Part shown: piece after piece, positions 41,292 through 50,900 of the stretch
How the letters are laid out: the number at the start of each line of letters is the position of its first letter
How positions within the stretch are numbered: position 1 is the first letter of the stretch
NCBI RefSeq assembly: GCF_900103215.1
Contig: NZ_FNGV01000007.1
Location: 62,001-126,000 of the forward strand
Length of the DNA stretch: 64,000 nucleotides
Direction: 5' to 3'
Source of the DNA: Kriegella aquimaris
GTDB taxonomy: Bacteria; Bacteroidota; Bacteroidia; Flavobacteriales; Flavobacteriaceae
Translations under genes and position numbers: made by a program
Notes under the pieces: generated by a model
Seen by the model: only the letters and a program-made list of their open reading frames with translations
What the model was told of the DNA's origin: nothing
Database searches by the model: none

Positions 41292-42677
41292 TTATTTAGG
41301 TTGAATTGTATGGGTATCAACTAAGACCTGAGGATCTCTTTTGTCATTTCCTGTTATGGTGAATACTACCTTATTACTTTGCAGGCTATCGATATGTCGA
41401 CCATAAAGGCCATAAGCCGGAAGCACCTTAAAAAAACTAAACTCGGGATATCGAGTTTCATCTTCCTCAACTCGGACCATGGTATGTTCTTCTTTTCCTC
41501 CACCGGGTAATTCCAATTCAATATTCTCTAACACTATATTACCGATTTTATGGTTGGGAGTGCCGCTTATCAATATACCTGAAGGCGGATTCACTCTCGA
41601 ACTATCTAAAACTCTAGTGCCGCCTTTCACATTCTTGATAAATACATTGGTAATCGTGCCTACATCTTGTTTGTTCGCATCTCGGTAGGTGCGTAGGCGT
41701 TCGCCGAGGCGTATAAAAATAGGCATGTCGACCCTATCCATCTGAATACCATCTACTGTGATATCATGGATATTGGCGCCATCGACACTTAAAATTTTGA
41801 TTCCACCACCTTTGGTGTCATAAATGTAGCAGTTTTTGATGTTTATATTGTACATGTCGCCCATAGATTCGGTGCCGAATTTAATGGAACCCCAATCACT
41901 TTTGAGCTTGCAATCGCTAACTTGTATATTATAGGTTGGTTTTGGGCTCGTTGTTTTAAGACAAATTGCATCATCACCCGTATTGATATCACAATTTCTG
42001 ATAACTGCGTCATAGCTCGAGTCTAAATCGATACCATCATTATTTTTATGGGCATGACTATAAATGGTAACATTCTCTACTAAAATGTCGTTCGATTCGA
42101 AAAAATGGCAGGTCCATGCCGCTGGCTGACGCAAGTGAACATCTTGCACTTTTATCTGTGAAGAATTCACGAACCGCAACAGAAAGGGCCTATTGGTTCC
42201 AAAACCTTTGGTGTCGATAATGTTCAGTTCCTTAATTTTTGCCTTGATGTTCTTGTTCAGAAAAGCTTCACCATTGCCATCGATAGTGCCTTTTCCTGTG
42301 ACGGATATGTGTGCAGCATTTTTTGCACCTATGAGACAATTGCCTCGTTCTTGGCCTGTTGCATCGGTAAACGTATCGATACTTTGATAATCCAACGGAT
42401 TCGAACTACCTATTAATTTAGCATCTTCGGCAATATGCAAGTTTACATTGTCTTTTAGCAAAAGTGTACCCGAAACATAGTTTCCGTTTTCAAGAGTTAC
42501 CGTACCACCACCCTCGGTATGGCAGTCATCAATGGCATTTTGAATGGCAACCGTATTTATCACTTTTCCGTCGCCAATCGCACCATAATCTGAAACATGA
42601 TAGGTGTGGGTGTTCTTGTGACATCCTATGAGTACAAGGCATAATAAGACATTATAGAAATAAAGAGTCTTAGGCAT
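41292..42677 (-). CDS. GH28-like polygalacturonase-fold lipoprotein
   Basis: A 461-residue lipoprotein (LVLIGC, Cys19) with a right-handed beta-helix. At the start it carries the pectin-helix pattern VSDYGAIGDGKVINTVAIQNAIDDC. The catalytic Asp residues of GH28 are seen as NNDGIDLDSS near 213 and INTGDDAICLKT near 236. The canonical GHG motif that follows in polygalacturonases is replaced by SDWGSIKFGTES, so the substrate or mechanism probably differs from homogalacturonan hydrolysis. It could remove uronic acid or deoxy sugar residues. Third gene of the operon, 79 bp after the broken sulfatase. Confidence 0.8.
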   Translation of the reverse strand: MPKTLYFYNVLLCLVLIGCHKNTHTYHVSDYGAIGDGKVINTVAIQNAIDDCHTEGGGTVTLENGNYVSGTLLLKDNVNLHIAEDAKLIGSSNPLDYQSIDTFTDATGQERGNCLIGAKNAAHISVTGKGTIDGNGEAFLNKNIKAKIKELNIIDTKGFGTNRPFLLRFVNSSQIKVQDVHLRQPAAWTCHFFESNDILVENVTIYSHAHKNNDGIDLDSSYDAVIRNCDINTGDDAICLKTTSPKPTYNIQVSDCKLKSDWGSIKFGTESMGDMYNINIKNCYIYDTKGGGIKILSVDGANIHDITVDGIQMDRVDMPIFIRLGERLRTYRDANKQDVGTITNVFIKNVKGGTRVLDSSRVNPPSGILISGTPNHKIGNIVLENIELELPGGGKEEHTMVRVEEDETRYPEFSFFKVLPAYGLYGRHIDSLQSNKVVFTITGNDKRDPQVLVDTHTIQPK

Positions 42678-42756
42678 TTTATTTGGATAATTTAATTTGT
42701 AGCAATTGCAATATGGTGGGCGTTTTCTTTAAAAGACATTTTTTTTGCATTATAAA

Positions 42757-44448
42757 TTATTTGGGATCAATGATCATTCCACGTTCCGATTCGCTATCTG
42801 AAGTATAGCGTAAAACTTGGGGGGCATCTGAACCACGAGCATTTTTTATTTCCTTTTTCCAAACAGTTCTCATCTTTTCAAGCATTTGTGTATTGGTATC
42901 ACCCATAGCCAGATTAGTCGTTTCTTCAGGGTCATTTTTTAAATCGAAAAGTTCTTCATAAACAGCTGGTTCACCTTGCAAGGGTCCTTCCACAAAATCG
43001 CGATAAACTGCAATATCGGGGTCATGTACTTTTTACAGCATGCTGGAACTATTGATTCCCATTGCTTTCGCTGTTTCTATTTTTTTACGGGCAGAAAAGT
43101 TTTCGTTTTTGTAGTACCGAATATATTTCCACTCTTTATTTTGTACCGCTTCGCATCTAGGATTTCCGAATTGCGTCGACCATAAATTTTCAGTAAAGAG
43201 AAAGGAGCGCACAGAAGTTTTAGTGCCGGAAAGTATTCCTGTTAAATCCTTGCCTTGGTAGCTTGCAGGTATGTCTACCCCTGCGATAGTCATCATGGTT
43301 GGTGCAATATCGATACTTTGCACCAACGCATCGGAAGTTTTTCCACGATTGTATTTTTTTGATTTTGGATCAAAAATAATCAATGGTACATGGGTAGTAA
43401 CCTCATAACAAAATGCTTTGCCCCCAAGTCCGAACTGCCCCATGAAAATTCCATGGTCCGAAGTAAATACAATGATTGTATTCTTGTCTAACTTCTCCTT
43501 TTTTAGGGTTTCACGCAATTCTCCCATCAAACGGTCGATTCCTGTCATGGCCTCCATTTGTCTTATATAGCGTTCGCGATGGCCTTCAGTGGTATCTACA
43601 TAATCATAGCCTACTTGTCTATCTTCGGCATGATGAATTTCAACAGGAAGCTTAGGAGTTTTAATGTCTTTTCTGGCAATGTAATTTTTGGGTAGGGGAA
43701 TATTCTTGTCACGATACAGGGTTTTATAGATCTCATCGTCTGAATCACGCATTTGCATCGAACCGGTTCCTGCCCCATGCGGGAGATTGAAACAGACCGA
43801 AAGCATAAAGGGTTTATCCATAGGTCGATGATCGATAAATTTTAAGGCGCCGCTTAATTTCTGTTCGTTCGATAAAAAATCTTGAATTCCTTCACCTACA
43901 ACTTCTACTTGAGTATCTGATTTGGCATCTTTAAAGATTTGATGGCGATCTTTGGGGTAGAAACCTAAATGGCCATGACCGGCATACCAATAATCAAAAC
44001 TTTTTTCCATTACTCCGCTGTCGTAACCACCCTTGCCTACAGGAACATGATTTTTACCTATCCAACCAGTAAAATAGCCATTTTCGCGCATGACCATAGG
44101 GTAGGTGTTCGCCCAGCCTTCTTCTGACAAACTGGTGCCAGAATTAAAATTGACACCATGTTTTCGTTCAAATTGGCTCGTGAGAATACTTGCCCTACTT
44201 GGTGTACAGATGGCACTGGTAATATGGGCGTTGGTAAAAAGCACCCCATCATTGGCAAGTTCGTCTAGATTGGGAGTCTGTACAATTTTATTGCCCGTGC
44301 ATCCCATTAGGCCGTATTGTTGATCATCTGTAAGGATGAAAATGAAATTAGGGCGATCTTGGCCCACAATTTGACCGGATGATGCCGGGTAAACAACTAG
44401 CAACATAAGCGAAGCCATGAAAGATTTTAATTTCGAATACTTTTTCAT
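42757..44448 (-). pseudogene. S1-type sulfatase interrupted by an in-frame TAA
   Basis: The reading frame from 44448 encodes 471 residues and stops at TAA 43035-43033. The frame then stays open, without any shift, through 13 codons and on to 42757; its remaining segment EELFDLKNDPEETTNLA is the normal C-terminal end of an S1 sulfatase. The N-terminal part has a Sec signal, Cys81 in CTPSRAS, LTDDQQYG and VFTSDHGIFMGQFG, so the catalytic centre is intact up to the stop. The stop would remove about 92 residues (normal total near 563). A single base change (for example TTA or CAA to TAA) is enough to explain it. Possible outcomes: pseudogene, sequencing error, or a truncated active protein. Confidence 0.75.
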
Positions 44449-44493
44449 TTTAGAGCTTAATTGATAGTATATCGTTATCTCAATTTTTGAATT

Positions 44494-45891
44494 TTATTCT
44501 CCCGTAGGTCCCGTTGCCTTTTTTCGAAGTGATTCAAAAGCTTTTTCTTCTTTGATGACATTTTTACGGTGAGGGTCGAACCAACCCGGTACTAGGTTCT
44601 TTGAGTCCCATTCTTTATATGCCACTTCTAATTTGGTGATTAGCTCTGGGTGCTTCTCGGCAACATCATTTCTCTCCCAAGGATCTGTCTCCAAATCAAA
44701 GAGTAAGGTTTTATTTTTATAAGCACTCTTATAAAGTTTGAAATCACCTATTCTAACCGCATACTCAAAACCACCAACGGAGCGCCAAAATAATTTATCA
44801 TGCGGATTTGAAGTTTTCCCTTCTAAAATATAGGGCAGAAGGGAGGTGCCGTCTAATTGTGTTTCATTTTTGAGTTGACCTCCGGCAGCTTCTAGAAACG
44901 TGGGAAATAGATCTAAAGAACTAATTGGTTTTTTATAGTGCTGACCCTTTTTCACCTTCTTGGGCCACGTGATAAAGAAAGGTACTTTGATACCCCCCTC
45001 GAACAACATTCCCTTATGACCTCGGTACGGTCTATTGTCGGCATGTTGTGTGCGGCCACCATTATCGCTTAGAAATACCAAAATCGTATTCTCTTTCATT
45101 CCATTAGCGGCCAAAGTAGAATCTATTCTACCGACACCAGCGTCTACAGCATTCACCATTGCCGCATAAATACTTCGACCGCCATATTCTATGTGTTTGG
45201 TGTGTTCGAGATATTGTTCGGTCGCATGATCTGGTGCATGCGGTGCATTATATGCCAAATACATAAAAAAGGGCTTCTCATTGTTTTTAGTTATGAAATC
45301 GATTGCCTCATCAGTAAAATCATCAGTAAGGTATTGCAATTCATGCTGTGGAACAGGTTTGCCATTGCGAACAATTGTTTTTAAAGGACCGTCGGGTTTC
45401 CCCCAATAGTTCATTCCGCCGCCCACAAAACCGAACCAGTGGTCAAAGCCTTGGTGAATAGGATGTAAGCTTGGGTGATCACCCAAGTGCCATTTACCGA
45501 TCGCACTGGTGCGGTATCCTTGCTCTTTTAGTGCTTCCGGAATCATTTTTTCGGAAAGTGGCGTGCCCACGCTAGCATTATTCTCGGCATCATACGGCAT
45601 ATTACAATCGTGACCGAAACGGGCTTGATATCGCCCTGTCAACAAACCAGCTCGAGACGGACTACAATACGGATGCGATACATAACCATTATCGAAAATA
45701 ATACCTTCAGAGGCCAATTTGTCCAGATTTGGAGTAGGTATATCGGTTGCTCCGTTAAAGCCTACGTCGGCCCAACCCTGATCGTCTGTAAGCACTACGA
45801 TGATGTTGGGTTTTTTATGTTCTGCCGGATTCTGAGCGCTGATTCCAGAAAGAAAAACAAGAAAAACTATTATAGAAGTTAATGATTTCAT
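44494..45891 (-). CDS. S1-type sulfatase, secreted
   Basis: The start at ATG 45891 (MKSLTSIIVFLVFLSG) gives a signal peptide and 465 residues; the frame extends 17 codons upstream without a signal-like sequence. Cys76 lies in CSPSRAGLLTGRYQ, and VLTDDQGW (Asp36-Asp37) and VFLSDNGGRTQHADNRPYRGHKG give the two metal-binding sites. The latter motif (N-G-G and downstream R-GHKG) is that of arylsulfatase A/GALNS-like S1 enzymes. The C-terminus contains LFDLETDPWERNDVAEKHP. It is the first gene of the five-gene minus-strand operon; a -7-like TACATTTA lies at 45950-45957 on this strand (low confidence). Confidence 0.9.
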   Translation of the reverse strand: MKSLTSIIVFLVFLSGISAQNPAEHKKPNIIVVLTDDQGWADVGFNGATDIPTPNLDKLASEGIIFDNGYVSHPYCSPSRAGLLTGRYQARFGHDCNMPYDAENNASVGTPLSEKMIPEALKEQGYRTSAIGKWHLGDHPSLHPIHQGFDHWFGFVGGGMNYWGKPDGPLKTIVRNGKPVPQHELQYLTDDFTDEAIDFITKNNEKPFFMYLAYNAPHAPDHATEQYLEHTKHIEYGGRSIYAAMVNAVDAGVGRIDSTLAANGMKENTILVFLSDNGGRTQHADNRPYRGHKGMLFEGGIKVPFFITWPKKVKKGQHYKKPISSLDLFPTFLEAAGGQLKNETQLDGTSLLPYILEGKTSNPHDKLFWRSVGGFEYAVRIGDFKLYKSAYKNKTLLFDLETDPWERNDVAEKHPELITKLEVAYKEWDSKNLVPGWFDPHRKNVIKEEKAFESLRKKATGPTGE

Positions 45892-45991
45892 GTTTTCTGT
45901 ATTTATTCTTTTGATTGTTTTACCAATAGGTTCCAGAGTCATATGGCTATAAATGTAACGAATACATACATTTTATAGCGTTTTTTAAATC

Positions 45992-46147
45992 ATGTATGGT
46001 GCTAATTTGATCATATGTGATAGTGAAAATGTTTTAATTGAGAATAGTAGCAAAAAAGGCAAGTCTCGAATTGCTGAAATAGAATCTATGCACTTTGAGA
46101 AACTTAAGAGGGATTTTGGAAGTCAGATTAAAAAAAATCAGTTTTAA
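45992..46147 (+). CDS. unrecognised 51-residue ORF in the sulfatase/fucosidase gap
   Basis: ATG 45992 to TAA 46145-46147. The product is hydrophilic and Lys/Glu/Ser rich (ISSKKGKSRIAEIES, EKLKRDFGSQIKKNQF), with no membrane span or signal. Amino acid use looks more like a protein than random AT-rich DNA, but it has no neighbours in its strand and no recognised family. It may be the end of an old transposase or regulator gene, or chance. I give it low confidence. Confidence 0.25.
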   Translation: MYGANLIICDSENVLIENSSKKGKSRIAEIESMHFEKLKRDFGSQIKKNQF

Positions 46148-46171
46148 AGGATTGGCTAATAGACGAATAAC

Positions 46172-46231
46172 CATCTGTTGCAGTATTTAAGACATCTGTA
46201 GCTCTGGTTTATCCGTTAAAAGGGGAATTTA
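46172..46231 (+). promoter_or_regulatory. predicted regulon operator of the GH29 gene
   Basis: Direct half-sites CATCTGT (46172-46178) and CATCTGT (46193-46199) are 21 bp apart. The expected -7 position (24-25 bp further) reads GGAATTTA, which keeps only the TTT of the consensus, so the promoter match is weaker than in the other sites. The gene start is 50 bp further at 46282. The two half-sites are identical to each other and differ at one base from CATTTGT. Confidence 0.55.
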
Positions 46232-46281
46232 GCGGGGAAGTAAATCGTTATTTCGAAAACACTAATCATCAAATTGACATT

Positions 46282-47829
46282 ATGGGCGGGAAATACTCAC
46301 TTCTGATACTTATGGGGCTTTTATTTTTAGGGGCATGCAAGACAGAAAAGAAAACAGAACATAGCGCAAACGCCGTTACAGATTCGATTCCGAAATTTCA
46401 ACCGAATTGGGAATCCATCAAGAAAAATTACAAAGACCCGAAGTGGTTTAGCGACGATAAATTCGGAATCTTTATTCACTGGGGCGCCTATTCTGTACCT
46501 GCTTTCGGATCGGAATGGTACCCACGACAAATGTACATGGATACCGCAACATTTTCGGCCCAATTAAAATTAGGCAAAACAGGGCCAAATGATACTTATT
46601 TGCATCATAAAAAAACTTGGGGCGATCAAAAGGAGTTCGGGTATAAAGATTTTATTCCCATGTTCAAGGCCGAAAAATTTGATGCGAAAGAGTGGATTGA
46701 CCTTTTCAAAAAATCAGGGGCCAAGTATGTAGTTCCAGTGGCTGATCACCATGACGGATTTGCTATGTACAAATCACATACCACTCGTTGGAACGCATTT
46801 GACATGGGGCCAAAAAGGGATGTTTTGGGAGAACTCTTTGAGGAAGGTCGAAAGCAAGGTCTCAAAATGGGCGCTTCTTCCCATTTTGCTTTTAATTGGT
46901 CGTTTTATAATAAAAAGGATAAGTTCGATACGGTCGATCCAGAGTATGCAGATTTGTATTCGAGCAAGGGCAAGAACCTTACAGAACCGGTATCTGAAAA
47001 ATTCAAACAGCGTTGGTGGGAAAGAACGACCGATTTAATCGATACTTATCAGCCAGATATTTTATACTTCGATTTTTATGTGGATATCGATGATTTTGCC
47101 GATTTGCGTCCAAAATTGGCCGCTTACTATTATAATAAGGGTATAGAGTGGGGCAAGGAAGTACTGATTAATGACAAAAATTTTGATCATGAGGCCTTCC
47201 CTGAAGGAACCGTAATCTACGATTTGGAACGTGGTAAACTTCCTGGTATTAGAAAGTTGCCCTGGCAGACCGATACTTCAATAGGTAAAAATTCATGGTC
47301 TTATGTTACCAATTGGGATTCAAAAACGGCTAATCAATTAATCGATGATTTGGTCGATATAGTTTCTAAAAATGGAAACCTATTGTTGAATGTTGGTCCA
47401 AAAGCTGATGGTACTATTCCTGATGATCAAAAGAAAATCTTGTTGCAGATTGGAGATTGGCTTGCTGTAAACGGAGATGCCATCTACGATACCAGGTATT
47501 GGAAAACGTTCGGAGAAGGACCTACAGAGGTTAAAAAAGGACATCATTCCGAAGGTCAGAACAAAGAGTTTACCGGTCAGGATATTCGCTTTACACAAAA
47601 AGGAAATAGATTGTTTGCAACCATGTTGGCATGGCCAGAAAATGGCGAAATCAATATAAAATCATTGGGAAGCCTTGGTGAATATACCAAAGATTTGAAA
47701 ATTAAGGGAGTACGTCTTTTAGGAAGTGATGCAAAAGTAAGTTTTGAACAAGCTGAACAAGGGCTTTTAGTTAAGAATTTAGGAGAAAAGACGGGTGAAT
47801 TTGCACACGTTCTGGAGATTGCGTTATAG
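46282..47829 (+). CDS. GH29 alpha-L-fucosidase, lipoprotein
   Basis: A 515-residue lipoprotein (FLGAC, Cys19) with an (alpha/beta)8 barrel. Motifs include FGIFIHWGAYSVPAFGSEWYPRQM at the start of the barrel, YVVPVADHHDGFAMY, and DILYFDFYVD with Asp264 as the retaining nucleophile. NGNLLLNVGPKADGTIPD is also a typical GH29 segment. The enzyme releases alpha-linked L-fucose from non-reducing ends; its acid/base cannot be assigned with certainty because this position varies in the family. It is transcribed alone, with a strong terminator 38 bp after the stop. Confidence 0.92.
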   Translation: MGGKYSLLILMGLLFLGACKTEKKTEHSANAVTDSIPKFQPNWESIKKNYKDPKWFSDDKFGIFIHWGAYSVPAFGSEWYPRQMYMDTATFSAQLKLGKTGPNDTYLHHKKTWGDQKEFGYKDFIPMFKAEKFDAKEWIDLFKKSGAKYVVPVADHHDGFAMYKSHTTRWNAFDMGPKRDVLGELFEEGRKQGLKMGASSHFAFNWSFYNKKDKFDTVDPEYADLYSSKGKNLTEPVSEKFKQRWWERTTDLIDTYQPDILYFDFYVDIDDFADLRPKLAAYYYNKGIEWGKEVLINDKNFDHEAFPEGTVIYDLERGKLPGIRKLPWQTDTSIGKNSWSYVTNWDSKTANQLIDDLVDIVSKNGNLLLNVGPKADGTIPDDQKKILLQIGDWLAVNGDAIYDTRYWKTFGEGPTEVKKGHHSEGQNKEFTGQDIRFTQKGNRLFATMLAWPENGEINIKSLGSLGEYTKDLKIKGVRLLGSDAKVSFEQAEQGLLVKNLGEKTGEFAHVLEIAL

Positions 47830-47867
47830 CAAAATCTAGAGTCGAAGAATGTTAGTTGAGTTTTTTT

Positions 47868-47898
47868 AGCGTATCAATACTTATTGGTACGCTTTTTT
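47868..47898 (+). terminator. intrinsic terminator of the GH29 gene
   Basis: A perfect-except-one stem AGCGTATCAAT / ATTGGTACGCT with a 4-base loop is followed by six T (to 47898). It lies 38 bp after the fucosidase stop at 47829, and separates it from the convergent HTCS gene that ends at 47968. Confidence 0.85.
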
Positions 47899-47967
47899 GT
47901 TTGTGGGTTAAAAACGTACAACCATCCATAGTTCAGAATTTAGTATGGGTAGTATTCGATTTGGGCT

Positions 47968-50900
47968 TTAAAGGTTTGCGGTTTTATTGTCACCTTTTAT
48001 TCCACGGACATATTCACTGGGAACTACACCGAATTGTTTTTTAAAACACTTCGAAAAATAGGAAGCCGTACTAAATCCGGTCCGGAACATGATTTCCTTA
48101 ACCGATAAATCACTACTGTCTAAAAATTGTATCGCTCTTTTTAAACGAATGTTACGTATGAATTCACTGGAAGAAAGCCCCGTTAGTTCTTTGAATTTCA
48201 GGTAGAGGTTACTACGGCTATACCCCATTTCCCTTACCAGCATTTCTACATTGAAATCGGTATTCATCATATGTTTCTCAACAACTTCGACCGCATTCTG
48301 CAAAAATTTCTCATCGAGGGAGGTTACAGTGATTTCTTTGGGCTGTAAGGTCACCTCTTGTTTAAAACGTTTCCGTAATTCTTCACGATGTTTTAAAATG
48401 TTTGTAAGTTTTAGCTCAAGTAGTTCTACGTTAAAGGGCTTTCGAATGTAAGCATCGGCACCGTATTTAAGCCCTTCAATTTCACTTTCTTGTGAAGACT
48501 TAGCGGTTAACATGACCAAGGGAATATGGCTAGTCGTCTTCGTAGTTTTTAAGACTTCACAAAATTCAATACCGTCCATGATGGGCATGATAAGGTCTGT
48601 GATAATCAAATTGGGAGTGACCCGTTTGGCAACTTCCAATCCCTTTTTACCGTTCTCGGCTTCAAAAATGGTGTATTGCTCACTCAACGCCTGTTTGATG
48701 AACATAAGAATGTCGGGATTATCATCGACAATAAGCAATACTGGCAATTTCGGTCTTGATTTCGAAAGATTTAAATCTTCAAGCTCGTCATTGATTCCGA
48801 TTGCAAAAGATTCCGTTTCCGACGAACGCACCAAGAAATCGTTGTCGAAAACTTCTTTACAACTAATCTCGGGTATACTTTCATACGCTGCCTTAGACAT
48901 GGGTAGTTGTACTATAAAATTAGCACCTAATCCTTTCTTACTCGATACTTGTATTGAACCTTGGTGTAATTCTATAAGGCTTTTGGTAAATGCGAGTCCG
49001 ATTCCGACTCCTTCGGCGTTTATCTTCTTCTTGGTTTTTTCAACATAGAACTTTTCGAAAATGGTATTCAATTTGCTGCTCTTTATTCCAGTTCCTGAGT
49101 CTTTAACTTCAATCAACACAAACGCTCCGCCGTTTTCACTGTCGTTCTGTTTTGATATATTAATGGTAATTTTTCCAAATTCGGGAGTGAACTTAAATGC
49201 GTTCGACAATAGGTTATTGGTGATTTTTTCTAGGGCGTCGTGGTCGAACCAAGTGCGTATAAAATCTTCGGATGAATTTACTGTAAAATCTATCGATTTC
49301 TTATGAGCTAAAAACTGGAAAGGTTCGGCTACCTCTTTTATAAAAGCGACAATATTTGTATGTCGCACGACCAGGCGCATTTTCCCCTGATTTATTTTTC
49401 TAAAATCCAATAATTGGTTTACTAATTTTAGCAGATTATTGGTGTTCTTCTGCATTAGTACATACTGTTCTTGAACTACTCGTTCTGTGATTTTCCCGCT
49501 ATTTTTCTGAAGGTATTCCAAAGGGGCTTTGATCAAGGTAAGCGGTGTTCTGAATTCATGGGAGATATTAGTGAAAAATTCCAATTTAACACGCTGTAGT
49601 TCATCTTGTTTTTCTTTTTCAAGATATTCCATCTCCAATTGATGTTTCTTGCTGGCACTAATGATCGTATATTTCCAAAACCCGGCCAAGATACCCAAGA
49701 ACAAGAGTGTGTAAACTATATAGGCGGCATTGGTTTTCCAAAATGGCGGTACAACCGTAATCTCAATTTTGGAGGGTGTTTGATCCCACAAACCATCATT
49801 ATTTGAAGATTTTACCTTCAGCGTATACTCACCTGGGGCTATATTGGTATAAGTGGCGAAGCGGTTGTTCGAAGGTGCCTGTACCCAATTGTCGTCAAAA
49901 CCTTCCAACTTATAGGCAAACCGATTTTTTATAGGTGCAGCATAATGCAAGGAGACAAATTCAAACGAAAAGCTATTCTCATTATGTTTCAAGCGTATTT
50001 GATCTGTTTTTTCTATCGATCTTTTTAATACTGTCCTACCATTTATTTTTTCTCCTGTTGCTATGGGTTTATTTTGAATCGAAAAATTGGTGATGACCGT
50101 TTCGGAAGCTTGTGAATTATCTTTGATGTCTTTTGGAAAAAAAGCATTAAAACCATTCACGCCTCCAAAAAGCATTTCGCCATTATTACGCTTGAGGCAT
50201 GCTAGTTCTTGAAACTCATTACTCTGAAGGCCGTCATTTACATTGTAATTTTTAAAGGTTTTTTGAATCGGGTCGAACTTTGAAAGTCCTTTATTGGTCG
50301 ATAGCCACAAATGGCCATTGTCATCTTCAAGAATTCCCTTTATAACATTGTTTGGTAGTCCGTCAAGTTCTTTGTAGGCTATGAATTTATCTTTTTGTCC
50401 ATCTTTGCCAGGAACGAAACGGTTTAACCCCCCACCAAAAGTGCCGATCCAGATATCTCCGTTAGTACTCTCATAAAGTGATAGAATATAATTGTGGCTT
50501 ATGCTGCTGCTGTCTTGTACGGTATTTCTAAAATTTCTAAAATTTGGTTGATCGGCCATAGTCTGATTGGCCGATATTAGACTGAGACCATTTCCGGTAG
50601 CGATCCATAGGTTTCCTTGGCGATCTTCGAGCACATTTCGAATGATATTATCGGAAATACTTGTAGAATCCAAGGTATTATTGGTGAAATTACTTTTTAA
50701 AAAACTGCCGAGCTTTCCGTTTGGTGTCCATCGGTGAAGGCCTCCGCCGTAGGTGCCGATCCAAAGAGTTTTATTGTGATCTTCCAATAATGAGAAAACA
50801 GAATGTTTAAAGTTTTGAAAAGGAACTATGTTTCGCTTGGTTACACCATTCGGGCGAGAAATATCAATTTTATATAGTCCTAATGAGCCTTCACCACCCA

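Noticed and set aside
45990-46017. Minus-strand CATATGA and TACATGA 21 bp apart upstream of the sulfatase operon
   Set aside because: Half-sites are poor and the nearest -7-like box is 32 bp away, so it was not called as a regulon site.
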